Below, in pieces: positions 34,826 through 43,373 of a DNA stretch of 64,000 nucleotides. Position 1 is the stretch's first letter. The number at the start of each line of letters is the position of its first letter. Origin of the DNA: Terrimesophilobacter sp038243605 (lineage in GTDB: Bacteria; Actinomycetota; Actinomycetes; Actinomycetales; Microbacteriaceae). The notes beneath the pieces are model-generated. The model saw only the letters and a program-made list of their open reading frames with translations. It made no database searches and was not told the origin of the DNA. The translations under genes were made by a program, and so were the position numbers. Location of the stretch: NCBI GenBank assembly GCA_038243605.1, contig JBBSQX010000001.1:248001-312000 (forward strand), written 5' to 3'.

Positions 34826-35706
34826 TGGATCACCTCACGAAAAATTTGGGCCAAGCTGGCTTCTTGCGGGGAGAATCGGATGACTCGACCTCGGCCGAGC
34901 GCCTTCTGCAGCACTGCTTGCGCCGCGTCGGGCGTGTCCGCGTGGAATACGGCGTGCGTGCCCTGGATGGTTGCGGTGGGGATGCCTGGTTCATTCTGTA
35001 CCCACTCGGCGGGCGCATCGAGCACCAGGTCGTACTGCGAATTACCGTGCTCAGCACGCAGGCTTTCCGTCGAACCGGATGCCCGAATCTCGCCGTTTGC
35101 GATCACCACGAGGTCGTCGCAGAGCCGTTCAACGATGTCGAGTTGGTGCGAAGAAAACAGCACAGGAATGCCGGCATCCGCGCGATCCTTCAATACCCCT
35201 TGAACGGCGTCAACCGCGATCGGATCAAGACCAGAGAACGGTTCGTCAAGAACGAGAACATCGGGGTCGTGCACGAGCGCTGCGGCGATCTGCGCCCGCT
35301 GCTGGTTGCCAAGCGACAGGCTTTCGACCGTTGTGTTCGCGCGTTCGGTGAGACCGAGGCGTTCGAGAAGAGCAGCGGTGTTGCGCTTGGCGGCGGCTGG
35401 CGTGAGGCCGTGCAAGCGCGCCAGATAGACGATGTGTTCGGCAACCTTCATCTTTGGGTAAAGGCCGCGTTCCTCAGGCATGTAGCCGAACCGTCGCCGA
35501 TCCACGTCGGAGAGGGGCTTGCCATCCAGCGTCACGGTGCCAGAATCACGGGAGAGCACCCCAAGGATGATGCGCATTGTCGTGGTCTTGCCTGCGCCGT
35601 TGGCGCCGACAAACCCGGTCATCCGACCTCTGCCCACCGTGAAGGAGACGTCGTGCAGCACCCGGTTCGAGCCGAAGGATCGGTTGATCTGGTTTATCTC
35701 AAGCAC
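34822..35706 (-). CDS. ABC transporter ATP-binding protein (NatA-like)
   Basis: A 294-residue ATPase: Walker A GANGAGKTT, Q-loop around FGYMPEERGLYPKM, signature LSLGNQQRAQIA, Walker B VLVLDEPFSGLDP, H-loop FSSHQLDIVERL. The C-terminal 80 residues form the extra domain common in NatA proteins. The start is GTG at 35706, following GGGTGG, with a weak ribosome site. Upstream lies the repeat-rich spacer holding a strong inverted repeat, so its promoter must lie within or beyond that structure. Confidence 0.9.
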   Translation of the reverse strand: MLEINQINRSFGSNRVLHDVSFTVGRGRMTGFVGANGAGKTTTMRIILGVLSRDSGTVTLDGKPLSDVDRRRFGYMPEERGLYPKMKVAEHIVYLARLHGLTPAAAKRNTAALLERLGLTERANTTVESLSLGNQQRAQIAAALVHDPDVLVLDEPFSGLDPIAVDAVQGVLKDRADAGIPVLFSSHQLDIVERLCDDLVVIANGEIRASGSTESLRAEHGNSQYDLVLDAPAEWVQNEPGIPTATIQGTHAVFHADTPDAAQAVLQKALGRGRVIRFSPQEASLAQIFREVIQ

Positions 35707-35750
35707 CCAACCACCCTAACGCGAGTGCCTGCGTACGCCCGGCCCCTGCC

Positions 35751-35781
35751 GTGCCCGGCCGTGCCCGGCCCGTGCCCGGCC
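35751..35781. repeat. C-rich 10-bp tandem repeat
   Basis: GTGCCCGGCC at 35751-35760, 35761-35770 and 35772-35781, the last offset by one extra C. It sits 45 bp upstream of the NatA-like start and flanks the inverted repeat on its left side. Confidence 0.85.
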
Positions 35782-35794
35782 CGCGCTCTAATGC

Positions 35795-35858
35795 CCGTTT
35801 GTGCACAATTTTTGTCGGAAAGACCTGCGTCATACCGACAAAAACTGTGCACAAACGG
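35795..35858. repeat. Near-perfect 24-bp inverted repeat
   Basis: The left arm 35795-35818 (CCGTTTGTGCACAA...TTTTTGTCGG) and right arm 35835-35858 (CCGACAAAAA...) pair at 23 of 24 positions around a 16-bp loop. A central GTGCACA is itself palindromic. Each arm carries a run of five T or A, so it could act as a bidirectional terminator or be a mobile palindromic element. It lies between two same-strand genes, flanked by C-rich and G-rich arrays. Confidence 0.93.
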
Positions 35859-35862
35859 AGCT

Positions 35863-35990
35863 GGGCTGGGCGAGTGGGCTGGGCGAGTGGGCTGGGCGGG
35901 CTGGGCTGGGCTGGGCTGGGCTGGGTGGCCGGGAGGGGCCGGGCTGGGCTGGGTGGCCGGGAGGGGCGCCGCCGGGGGTGGGCGCCCGCC
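35863..35990. repeat. G-rich repeat array with G-quadruplex potential
   Basis: Starts with two copies of GGGCTGGGCGAGT (35863, 35876), continues as (GGGCT)n at about 35894-35925, then repeats a CTGGGTGGCCGGGAGGGGC block twice (near 35921 and 35949). Four or more consecutive GGG tracts with 2-base loops meet the usual G-quadruplex rule. The G-rich strand is the template for the genes on either side. Confidence 0.85.
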
Positions 35991-36024
35991 AGGAGTGGGC
36001 GCCCGGCGGGCGGGGGCGCGCGGG

Positions 36025-37395
36025 CTAGTCGCTCGCGCCCGTGACGCCTGCTGTCGACTCAATCACGGCCGTCATCTTCTTCGACAGTGCTTCATAGAAC
36101 ATCGAGAGCGGAAACTCGTCGTCCATCACGTCGTTCGTGATGTCCTTCGGCAGCCCATCGAGTGGCAGCTCACGCTTCGCCCACTTCGATGCGGGATGCG
36201 GCGTCACCGTCGCCGACACCAGCTCATATGCTGCGAGCCAGTGTGCCACCTTCGGGCGGTCGATCGAGCGCCAGTACAGGTCGCCGATCGCCTCACCGAG
36301 TGCGTTCACGACATCCGGCACGTCGTCCCAGTCGATCGTGAGCGTGGTGTCTGTCCAATGCAACACGTGGTGTTGGTGCATCCACGCGAACAGCAACTGC
36401 CCACCAAGACCGTCGTAGTTGCGCACCCGGTTGCCGGTGAGTGCGAACCTAAAGATGCGGTCGAAGATCACCGTGTACTGCACCAGTTGTGCGTGCTTGC
36501 GGGTCACCGGGTCGGTGTCGTCTGCGCGCACAAGCTTCACCGATTCGCGGAACGCTGTGAGGTCACAGCGCAGTTCCTCGAGCGAATAAAGGAAGAATGG
36601 CATCCGCTGTTTGATCATGAACGGATCAAACGGCAGGTCGCCGCGCATGTGCGTGCGGTCGTGGATGAGATCCCACATCACGAAGGTTTCTTCCGTGAGG
36701 TGCTGGTCTTCGAGCAGTTCCTGCGCATCGGCAGGAAGTTCGAGGCCGGTGATCTCGGCAGCAGCTTTGACGACGCGACGGAATCGCGCAGCCTCGCGGT
36801 CGGCGAAGATCGCACCCCACGTGAACTTCGGGGTTTCGCGCACCGAGACGGTCTCCGGAAACAGCACAGCGGCGTTCGTATCGTAGCCATCCGTGAAGTC
36901 CACGAACCGAATCGGAATGAACAGCTTGTTCGAGTACTCCCCAGCCTCCAACTCAGAAATGAACTCTGGCCAGATGACCTCGATCAGTAAGGCCTCGACC
37001 AGGCGGTCGGTGCTGCCGTTCTGCGTGTACATCGGGAACACGACCAGGTGTCGAAGTCCGTCGATGCGGTTGTGCTCCGGATGGAATGCCACGAGTGAGT
37101 CGAGAAAGTCGGGAACACCGAAACCATCGGCTTGCCAACGCTCGAAGTCCGCAATGAGTGCCGTGAGGTATTCCTCGTCGTGGGCAAACAGCGGCGCGAG
37201 TTCGTTGATGAACGTCGTGATCTCGCCGACGAGTTGCCCAGCTTTGGCGTGATCTGCGGCGTTCGGGATGCTTCCGTCTTGCACCTGAAGCGGGCGAATC
37301 TGAGTGACTGCCTCCTTGAGGCCGAGCCATGACACGCCATCCTCGACGACCTCGGGCTCGCCAATGATGGTCTTCTCGTTCATGAGTTGTGACAT
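36025..37395 (-). CDS. DUF6421 family protein
   Basis: A 456-residue cytoplasmic protein of an uncharacterised actinobacterial family. Conserved-looking segments are HNRIDGLRHLVVFPMYTQNGS, MWDLIHDRTHMRGDLPFDPFMIKQRMPFFLYSLEELRCDL, and GGQLLFAWMHQHHVLHWTDT. The H-D-R-T-H and HQHH clusters, with nearby acids, could bind a metal. The GGAGG ribosome site is excellent. It is transcribed alone; nothing around it suggests a pathway. Confidence 0.8.
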   Translation of the reverse strand: MSQLMNEKTIIGEPEVVEDGVSWLGLKEAVTQIRPLQVQDGSIPNAADHAKAGQLVGEITTFINELAPLFAHDEEYLTALIADFERWQADGFGVPDFLDSLVAFHPEHNRIDGLRHLVVFPMYTQNGSTDRLVEALLIEVIWPEFISELEAGEYSNKLFIPIRFVDFTDGYDTNAAVLFPETVSVRETPKFTWGAIFADREAARFRRVVKAAAEITGLELPADAQELLEDQHLTEETFVMWDLIHDRTHMRGDLPFDPFMIKQRMPFFLYSLEELRCDLTAFRESVKLVRADDTDPVTRKHAQLVQYTVIFDRIFRFALTGNRVRNYDGLGGQLLFAWMHQHHVLHWTDTTLTIDWDDVPDVVNALGEAIGDLYWRSIDRPKVAHWLAAYELVSATVTPHPASKWAKRELPLDGLPKDITNDVMDDEFPLSMFYEALSKKMTAVIESTAGVTGASD

Positions 37396-37530
37396 GGTTC
37401 AACCTCCTGCCGTCATCGATTGGGAAATCACTACAGATAGAGGATATCCGACACCGATCACACGGGAGGTGAGTCTGACTCAACTTTGCTCGTGACGGGC
37501 GCTATGAACACGTGCGAAAAGCGAACGAGC

Positions 37531-38208
37531 CTATGATTCCTGCGGGATTTCGATTTTGCCGACGAGAGACATGGCCTCGTGCGCAAGAGCGACATCTTTC
37601 GTGCGTACAGCATCAATGAACATCATCTGGGCGGAAGAAAGTGCGGTGACGTCGATATTTTTGGGCAAATGCAGGCTGCCGAGTCGAACAATATGAACCA
37701 CGGAAGTGAGGGTGCGGAGAAGTGCAGCATTCGTGGTGATCGTGGATAGACGGTTGAAGAAAACGAAGTTCGCGGTTGCCACGGCATCCATATCCATATT
37801 GGCGATAGCCTTCAGAAGTTTCTGGTGATCGCTCGTGATCTCTGCAAGGACCCTTTGGTCGGTGCGCGGGATGACTTCGTCGAGAAGCGCGTCGAAGAGC
37901 GCACGCCACACGACCATCGCTTCCGCTGTTTCGCGAGGGCTCACCACAGCAACACGGGTGAAGCGATTGGCGGAAGCCTCGATCACGCCGATCTCACGAA
38001 GCCTCTGCAGGGCTTCCCGCACGGGGGTTCGCGATACCCCATACTTTTCGGCCAGCTTGGTGTCGCTGATGTGCTCGCCTGGCTTGAGGTGACCATCGTG
38101 GATCGCCTCAAGCACTTGCTCAAATACCCGGGTAACAACCGTGCTGGTGGAAATTCCAGCGTCGGAGCTCGCATGTGTATATGTCACGCGTTGAATTTCA
38201 TCGGGCAC
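37531..38208 (-). CDS. GntR-family transcriptional regulator (FadR-type)
   Basis: 225 residues with an N-terminal winged HTH (LKPGEHISDTKLAEKYGVSRTPVREALQRLREIGVIEAS, about residues 38-76) and an all-helical C-terminal FCD-like effector domain. GTG at 38208 is the only convenient start near the conserved region; its ribosome site is poor. A TTTGTACACAG stretch upstream, at about 38222-38232, resembles FadR-type half sites. No obvious target is adjacent, so it may regulate a distant gene. Confidence 0.87.
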   Translation of the reverse strand: MPDEIQRVTYTHASSDAGISTSTVVTRVFEQVLEAIHDGHLKPGEHISDTKLAEKYGVSRTPVREALQRLREIGVIEASANRFTRVAVVSPRETAEAMVVWRALFDALLDEVIPRTDQRVLAEITSDHQKLLKAIANMDMDAVATANFVFFNRLSTITTNAALLRTLTSVVHIVRLGSLHLPKNIDVTALSSAQMMFIDAVRTKDVALAHEAMSLVGKIEIPQES

Positions 38209-38241
38209 TCCTGAGACTTTACTGTGTACAAACCTTGAACG

Positions 38242-39081
38242 CTAGAAAATCATCGGTCTGTCGAGTTCATCCGTTTCAGTGGAATCAATGTCGACAGCAA
38301 CGGGAACATGATCACTGGGGGAATCGCCTTTTCGTTCCTCGCGGTGAATCTGAGCGCCAGTGACGATGTCAGCAAACGCCGGGTTGCCCAGAATGAAGTC
38401 AATGCGCATTCCCTCATCCCGTGGGAAGCGCAACTGTTTGTAGTCCCAGAAGGTGAAGCCCTCTGGAACGAGCGGGCGCACGACATCCTCAAATCCGTTG
38501 TCGAGAAAAGCCCCGAATGCGGCCCGCTCAGGCTCAGAAATATGCGTAGAAGTGCCTGCAACAAAAGTTGGGTCGCCCATGTCGCTGTCAGTGGGGGCCA
38601 CATTCCAGTCGCCCATGAGCGCGAGCGGCTCGCCGGGGTGCGCTTCCACCCAACGCTGCGCTTCCTTGTTTAGCCGTTTCAGCCAGTCGAGTTTGTACAC
38701 AAAATGTGGGTCGTCGATGGCGCGCCCGTTGGGAACGTAGAGGCTCCACAGGCGGATGCCATCGACGCTCACCCCCATGGCGCGCGCTTCGAGCGGCTGG
38801 CCTGGCCCTTCTGCGCCTTTAAGAAATCCTGGTTGCCCGGAAAAACTTGTTTCAATATCCGTCATCGGAAGGCGGCTGGCGAACGCGACACCATTCCACT
38901 GGTTGAGCCCGTGCGCAATGACGTCGTACCCTGCGCGCTCGAACTCTTCCATCGGAAACTGGTCGGGGCGACACTTGATCTCTTGCATCCCGAGCACATC
39001 AACGTCTTCGCGCACCAACCAGTCAACAACCCGACCGACGCGAGTGCGGATTGAGTTGACGTTCCAGGTGGCGACGCGCAT
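38242..39081 (-). CDS. xth: Exodeoxyribonuclease III
   Basis: An AP endonuclease and 3'-5' exonuclease of base excision repair. 279 residues of EEP fold: MRVATWNVNSIRTRVGRV at the N-terminus, the metal-binding Glu in LGMQEIKC, LWSLYVPNGRAIDD, the catalytic ALMGDWNVAPTDSD with D and N, and the terminal SDHVPVAVDID with the catalytic D-H pair. It diverges from pyrE, 36 bp apart, a common arrangement in this group. Confidence 0.95.
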   Translation of the reverse strand: MRVATWNVNSIRTRVGRVVDWLVREDVDVLGMQEIKCRPDQFPMEEFERAGYDVIAHGLNQWNGVAFASRLPMTDIETSFSGQPGFLKGAEGPGQPLEARAMGVSVDGIRLWSLYVPNGRAIDDPHFVYKLDWLKRLNKEAQRWVEAHPGEPLALMGDWNVAPTDSDMGDPTFVAGTSTHISEPERAAFGAFLDNGFEDVVRPLVPEGFTFWDYKQLRFPRDEGMRIDFILGNPAFADIVTGAQIHREERKGDSPSDHVPVAVDIDSTETDELDRPMIF

Positions 39082-39117
39082 GCCACAACGCTACCCGGTA
39101 GCGCGCGACTCCCCTGA

Positions 39118-39690
39118 ATGATGAATAGAGTTGTCACCGTGAATGATGACCGCAGCAAACTGATCGACTACATTTCCGCTGATGCGGTATTCCACGGTGA
39201 CTTCACGCTCTCCAGCGGACTGAAGGCCAACTTCTATGTCGACCTTCGGCGGGTGAGCTTAGACCACCGTGTTGCGCCGCTCATTGGTCGCGTAATGCTT
39301 GACCTGATTTCTGACATTCCGGATGTTGTCGCCGTCGGTGGGTTGACGATGGGGGCAGACCCGATCGCCTCCGCCATCATGCATCAGGGCTCTGCCGCGG
39401 GGCGCGCATACGATGCGTTTGTTGTGCGCAAGGAGCCAAAAGATCATGGCCGCGGTCGTCAGGTTGAGGGCCCGGATCTCGAGGGCAAGCGCGTCATCGT
39501 GGTCGAAGACACCTCTACTACTGGCGGGTCGCCGCTCGCCGCGATTGCTGCGCTCGAGAAGGTGGGCGCGATCATTGCTGCCGTGGCGGTCGTCGTCGAC
39601 CGCGACACGGGCGCGAAAGAAATCATCGAGGCTGCCGGGTACCCCTACCTTTTCGCGCTCGGGCTTGCAGACCTTGGCCTGGCTACATGA
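39118..39690 (+). CDS. pyrE: Orotate phosphoribosyltransferase
   Basis: Converts orotate and PRPP to OMP in pyrimidine synthesis. The 190-residue type I PRTase carries the PRPP-binding signature VIVVEDTSTTGGS, the flexible catalytic loop VRKEPKDHGRGRQVEG with its lysine and histidine, and the TLSSGLKANFYVDLRR substrate segment. Possible starts are 39118, 39121 or GTG 39139; the last would remove seven non-conserved residues. It overlaps the next gene by ATGA. Confidence 0.96.
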   Translation: MMNRVVTVNDDRSKLIDYISADAVFHGDFTLSSGLKANFYVDLRRVSLDHRVAPLIGRVMLDLISDIPDVVAVGGLTMGADPIASAIMHQGSAAGRAYDAFVVRKEPKDHGRGRQVEGPDLEGKRVIVVEDTSTTGGSPLAAIAALEKVGAIIAAVAVVVDRDTGAKEIIEAAGYPYLFALGLADLGLAT

Positions 39691-40646
39691 CAGAAGAGCG
39701 TGAGTCAGAGCCGGGCAACGTTGGCGACGGCGTTGGCGGCGGCATTGGCGACGGTTCTGGCGACGCCGCTGAGCACCCGTTGCCCCCACCAACTCTTCCT
39801 CCGATGACGGAAGAGTTAGAAGGAATTCCGCCGGCAGCTGAGTTTCCGCCGTCGCCGACGGAGGCTTTCGCTGACGTATCGGGATCGGTGGTCCCCGAGG
39901 GATCGTCGGAGCTGGATTCGCTGTTCGGGGAGACCAAGTTCGTCGAATATGACGAAGGCCCTTCGGCGTCAGAAAACCCGTTCGTCAAAAAGTCAGTAGA
40001 TGGTGCAGTGCCGCCCGACGGCGTAAGTGCTCCCGCCCGAGATGCCAAGAAGCCTCAGCCAGTGTTGTTGTGGGTGGCTGGTTCGCTTGTGGCTGTGCTC
40101 GCGCTCGGCGCTCTCTTCATGCTCGGAACAAAACTTCCCGCGCTTCTTGGCCCAGCCCCCGGCGCACTGGTGACACCGACATCCACCCCGACGCCGACCC
40201 CAACAGAGGTTCCACTTGGCCCAGTAGAACCGGGGGAGTACCAGTGGGATGCCCTTCTTGGCGGCGAATGCCTTAAGCCTTACGATGGCCCGTGGGAGAA
40301 CAAATACACGGTAGTTGATTGCGAAGAACCCCATGCGGCGCAGCTCGTGATGCGCGCAAAGTTTGCTCCCGTCGATGGCGTCACTGCCTACCCAGGAGTC
40401 GAGGCGCTTCAATCGCAGGTGAACCTCCTGTGCACGTCGCCGGCCGGTGTAGATTACGGCAAAGCGAACGCGTACACCGACCTCCAGTTCGAGGCGAGCT
40501 ATGCGCTCTCAGAGCAAGACTGGAATGACGGGAACCAGTTCTACAACTGCTACCTCTCCAGGAGCGCAGGCGGGGAGATCACCGGAACGATCGCTGTGCC
40601 GCAGGTTGCGCCGCCACCCGTCTCGAGCGAGGAACCGGCGCCCTAG
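39687..40646 (+). CDS. Single-pass membrane protein with septum-formation-like extracellular domain
   Basis: 319 residues: a disordered acidic, Gly/Pro-rich cytoplasmic tail (about 1-128), one helix (VLLWVAGSLVAVLALGALFML), a Thr-Pro linker, and an extracellular domain with four cysteines (GGECLKPY, VVDCEEPHAAQL, NLLCTSP, FYNCYLS). The D-C-x-x-P-H-x-x-Q pattern resembles the septum formation domain found in actinobacterial cell-envelope proteins. It follows pyrE with a 4-bp overlap. The name reflects family resemblance, not a demonstrated division role. Confidence 0.78.
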   Translation: MTEERESEPGNVGDGVGGGIGDGSGDAAEHPLPPPTLPPMTEELEGIPPAAEFPPSPTEAFADVSGSVVPEGSSELDSLFGETKFVEYDEGPSASENPFVKKSVDGAVPPDGVSAPARDAKKPQPVLLWVAGSLVAVLALGALFMLGTKLPALLGPAPGALVTPTSTPTPTPTEVPLGPVEPGEYQWDALLGGECLKPYDGPWENKYTVVDCEEPHAAQLVMRAKFAPVDGVTAYPGVEALQSQVNLLCTSPAGVDYGKANAYTDLQFEASYALSEQDWNDGNQFYNCYLSRSAGGEITGTIAVPQVAPPPVSSEEPAP

Positions 40647-40674
40647 CCTGATCGTCGGCCCAGCAGCGTGGTCG

Positions 40675-41049
40675 TCAATCCCGCAGTGCGGCGGTCACGA
40701 GGCTAAGAGCGTGATCAGTGTCAAGCCCGAGCGAGCGGATGCGCTGCGCGAACACGGTGGCAGCCTCCTGCGCTTGTCGCTCAGTTGGGTCACCGTGGCG
40801 AGAGACGAACGAGCCGTTGCGTCCCCGAGTTTCTATGACGCCATCCGTCTCCAGCTCGCGATAGGCACGGGCGACCGTGTTCGCTGCGAGGCCGAGGTCT
40901 TCAGCGAGACGTCGCACCGGGGGCAGTCGTGTGCCCGGAGCGAGTTCACCGTGTGCAACGAAGTCACGAACCTGCACCCGCAGTTGTTCGAACGGTGGCA
41001 CAGACGATCCGGAGTCGATCAGGAGGGAAACAGGCAGCATGGGTACCAT
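40675..41049 (-). CDS. GntR-family transcriptional regulator (YtrA-type)
   Basis: A short 124-residue regulator made of little more than the winged HTH: PPFEQLRVQVRDFVAHGELAPGTRLPPVRRLAEDLGLAANTVARAYRELETDGVIETRGRNGSFV. Such YtrA-like proteins end with two or three helices and usually control an ABC exporter. Start ATG at 41049 is preferred; the frame is open further upstream only because it runs through the 16-bp repeats. It diverges from the membrane protein at 41252. Confidence 0.86.
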   Translation of the reverse strand: MVPMLPVSLLIDSGSSVPPFEQLRVQVRDFVAHGELAPGTRLPPVRRLAEDLGLAANTVARAYRELETDGVIETRGRNGSFVSRHGDPTERQAQEAATVFAQRIRSLGLDTDHALSLVTAALRD

Positions 41050-41099
41050 GTGAACGACTGTAGCAATACGCGTACTTGTGCTTGCGAGCCTTGCGCGCC

Positions 41100-41163
41100 G
41101 TGCAGGCAGGCTGACGTGCAGGCAGGCTGACGTGCAGGCAGGCTGACGTGCAGGCAGGCTGAC
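41100..41163. repeat. 16-bp tandem repeat, four identical copies
   Basis: GTGCAGGCAGGCTGAC repeats exactly at 41100, 41116, 41132 and 41148, followed by a partial GTGCAG. It fills the middle of the intergenic region between the GntR gene and a divergent membrane-protein gene, so copy number would change promoter spacing. Confidence 0.95.
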
Positions 41164-41251
41164 GTGCAGAAGAAAGTTGACATCGTGGTTGATGGCCTTC
41201 TTCTGCGGTGCCGAGAGATCTACTGGCGTAAAAAGAGAGGAAAAAAAGATA

Positions 41252-41674
41252 ATGGGGCGACGTACCCGCATGATCCTGATCGCTATCGCTGCGGTAATTT
41301 GTGTCTGCGTGGGGGTGCTCATCACTTTTTCAGTGATAACCGCCGTCAACGTGAAGAATGAACCCCTGACTGTCGACCAGATCGTGCAGAGCCTGAAAGA
41401 GAACACGGACTTCCCCCAGCGTGTCGATCCCGCGACAACCTTTGACAACGTCAAGGCAGAGCCGTCCGCGATCCACTACTTCTACACACTGGATGAGGGC
41501 TTCTGGCAAAACACCACCCAGACGCAGATTAGAGAATCGGTGATGCAGGGGCTCTGCGTCGACGAGGCGTCCAAGGAGATGCTCGATAGCGGCATTGATC
41601 TGAAGTACACGTACAAACTCGGGGGCACCGATGACACGTGGGACTTCGAATACACGAAGGGTTACTGCCCGTAG
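41252..41674 (+). CDS. Small membrane-anchored protein, unknown function
   Basis: A 140-residue protein with one N-terminal helix (RMILIAIAAVICVCVGVLITFSVI) that is either an uncleaved signal anchor or a signal peptide. An extracytoplasmic part of about 110 residues follows, with two cysteines (GLCVDEA and the C-terminal GYCP) that could form a disulfide. ATG at 41252 follows GAGAGGA. No family is recognised. It is convergent with the amidohydrolase, 31 bp apart. Confidence 0.68.
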   Translation: MGRRTRMILIAIAAVICVCVGVLITFSVITAVNVKNEPLTVDQIVQSLKENTDFPQRVDPATTFDNVKAEPSAIHYFYTLDEGFWQNTTQTQIRESVMQGLCVDEASKEMLDSGIDLKYTYKLGGTDDTWDFEYTKGYCP

Positions 41675-41705
41675 GTCGCACGCGGTGGCTCTGCCACGGG
41701 CAGGC

Positions 41706-43349
41706 TTAGACGGCGTAGACCCGCGTGCCGCCCACGAAGGTCTGCAACACACGAGTGTTGCCAATCTCTTCCGCCGGATGCACAAACGGATCGCGATCGA
41801 GCACGGCGAGGTCAGCAAGCTTACCGACCTCAATGGTTCCGCACTCGTTGAGGTGGTTCACGTGTGCAGATCCCGCGGTATAGGCGGTGAGTGAGGTTGC
41901 CAGGTCGAGGCTCTGTTCAGGCAAGAACGCCTCGTAGTCGCCCTCCGAGTGCGCGGGCGCTGACTTTCGATTCACCGCCACGTGGATGGCGGCCATCGGG
42001 TCCGGCGTGCTCACAGACCAGTCGCTGCCCGCGGCGAGCGTAGCGCCACTGCGCAACAAGTCGCCGAACGGATACTGCCATGAGCTGCGCGGGTCGCCGA
42101 GGAACGGCAAGGTGAGCTCGACCATCTGAGGCTCGAGCGCTGCCCAGAGTGACTGCATGTTAGCGATCACCCCGAGCTCGCGGAATCGCGGCACATCCTC
42201 TGGGTGTACAACCTGGATGTGGGCGATGTGGTGGCGCAGGTCGTTGCGGCCATTGGCCGCGATCGCCGCCTCGACGGCATCCAAACATTCGCGCACTGCG
42301 CGGTCACCGATCGCGTGAAAGTGCAACTGAAAGCCCAACTCATCGAGCAGCGGTACCGCCTCGGCGAGCACCTCTGGGGGCACAAACGAGATGCCGTCGT
42401 TGATGGTGGGGTGGCCGTGGCCGTCGAGGTACGGATCGATCATGGCGGCGGTGAAGTTCTCGGCAACGCCATCCTGCATAATCTTGATGCTCGTGGCCTT
42501 GAACCCGCCGTGGCTATAGCCCTCGCGCTTGGCGACCAGGTCGGGAATCTGCTCAACGCCACGCGTGCGATCCCACCAGATCGCACCAACAACGCGGCCG
42601 GTGAGGAGGCCCTGTTCGCTCGCGGTGCGGTAGGCGGGGCCGGCATCGCCCGCATCCCCGTAGAAGCCGATGATGGCATCCTGCCACCCGGTGATGCCGA
42701 ACGAATGCAGGTGCTTCTGCCCGACTAGGAGTGCCTCCACGAGAGTCGCGTCTTCTGTGCGCGGCAGCAGATGATTGACGAGCGCCATCGCGCCCTCGTG
42801 CAGGGTGCCGGTCGGGTTACCGCGTGCGTCACGCTCGATGCGGCCATCCGAGGGGTCGGGGGTATCTCTCGTAATGCCGGCCAGCTCGAGTGCGCGAGAG
42901 TTCACCCACGCACCGTGGCCATCACGGTTCGGCAGAAATGCTGGGCGGTCGCTCACCACGGTGTCGAGATCGCTCGCGAGAGGATTGCCACCAGGGAACC
43001 CACTCATCGACCAGCCACCACCGAGAACCCACTCAAGTTCAGGGTTCGCTTTCGCATACTCGCCGACGCGTGCGAGATAGTCGTTGCGAGTGAGCAGGTC
43101 GCCGAGGTCGCACCGCATCATGTCGAGGCCGCCCCAGACAGGATGCACGTGGGCGTCCTGGAAGCCGGGAACCAGCATCCGCCCGGCAAGATTGACAACC
43201 TCAGTGTGTGAACCGACAAGTTCGCGTACCTCGTCATGACCGACAGCGATGATGCGATCGCCTCGCACCGCCACGGCGCTCGCCGTTGACCTCACAGTGT
43301 CGGCGGTAAACACCTTTCCGCCAATAAAGACGGTGTCTGCTGCGGTCAT
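41706..43349 (-). CDS. Amidohydrolase, YtcJ/N-substituted formamide deformylase-like
   Basis: A 547-residue metal-dependent hydrolase of the amidohydrolase_3 type. The N-terminal beta sandwich (FIGGKVFTADTVRSTASAVAVRGDRIIAVG) leads to the metal motif VPGFQDAHVHPVWGG; later histidines lie in LQFHAIGDRAVRECLDAV-like and HHIAHIQVVHPED segments. The final beta strand reads EVGKLADLAVLDRDP. It is the last gene of a polyamine-type ABC operon, 24 bp after potC, suggesting that it degrades the imported amine or amide. Substrate is unknown. Confidence 0.88.
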   Translation of the reverse strand: MTAADTVFIGGKVFTADTVRSTASAVAVRGDRIIAVGHDEVRELVGSHTEVVNLAGRMLVPGFQDAHVHPVWGGLDMMRCDLGDLLTRNDYLARVGEYAKANPELEWVLGGGWSMSGFPGGNPLASDLDTVVSDRPAFLPNRDGHGAWVNSRALELAGITRDTPDPSDGRIERDARGNPTGTLHEGAMALVNHLLPRTEDATLVEALLVGQKHLHSFGITGWQDAIIGFYGDAGDAGPAYRTASEQGLLTGRVVGAIWWDRTRGVEQIPDLVAKREGYSHGGFKATSIKIMQDGVAENFTAAMIDPYLDGHGHPTINDGISFVPPEVLAEAVPLLDELGFQLHFHAIGDRAVRECLDAVEAAIAANGRNDLRHHIAHIQVVHPEDVPRFRELGVIANMQSLWAALEPQMVELTLPFLGDPRSSWQYPFGDLLRSGATLAAGSDWSVSTPDPMAAIHVAVNRKSAPAHSEGDYEAFLPEQSLDLATSLTAYTAGSAHVNHLNECGTIEVGKLADLAVLDRDPFVHPAEEIGNTRVLQTFVGGTRVYAV

Positions 43350-43373
43350 GTTGTGTCCTGTTCTTTGCGCGCG

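Noticed and set aside
34846..36990. A 714-codon plus-strand frame across the NatA-like gene, the repeat spacer and DUF6421
   Set aside because: It is antisense to two genes with clear protein motifs and runs through GC-rich repeats; its translation is low-complexity.
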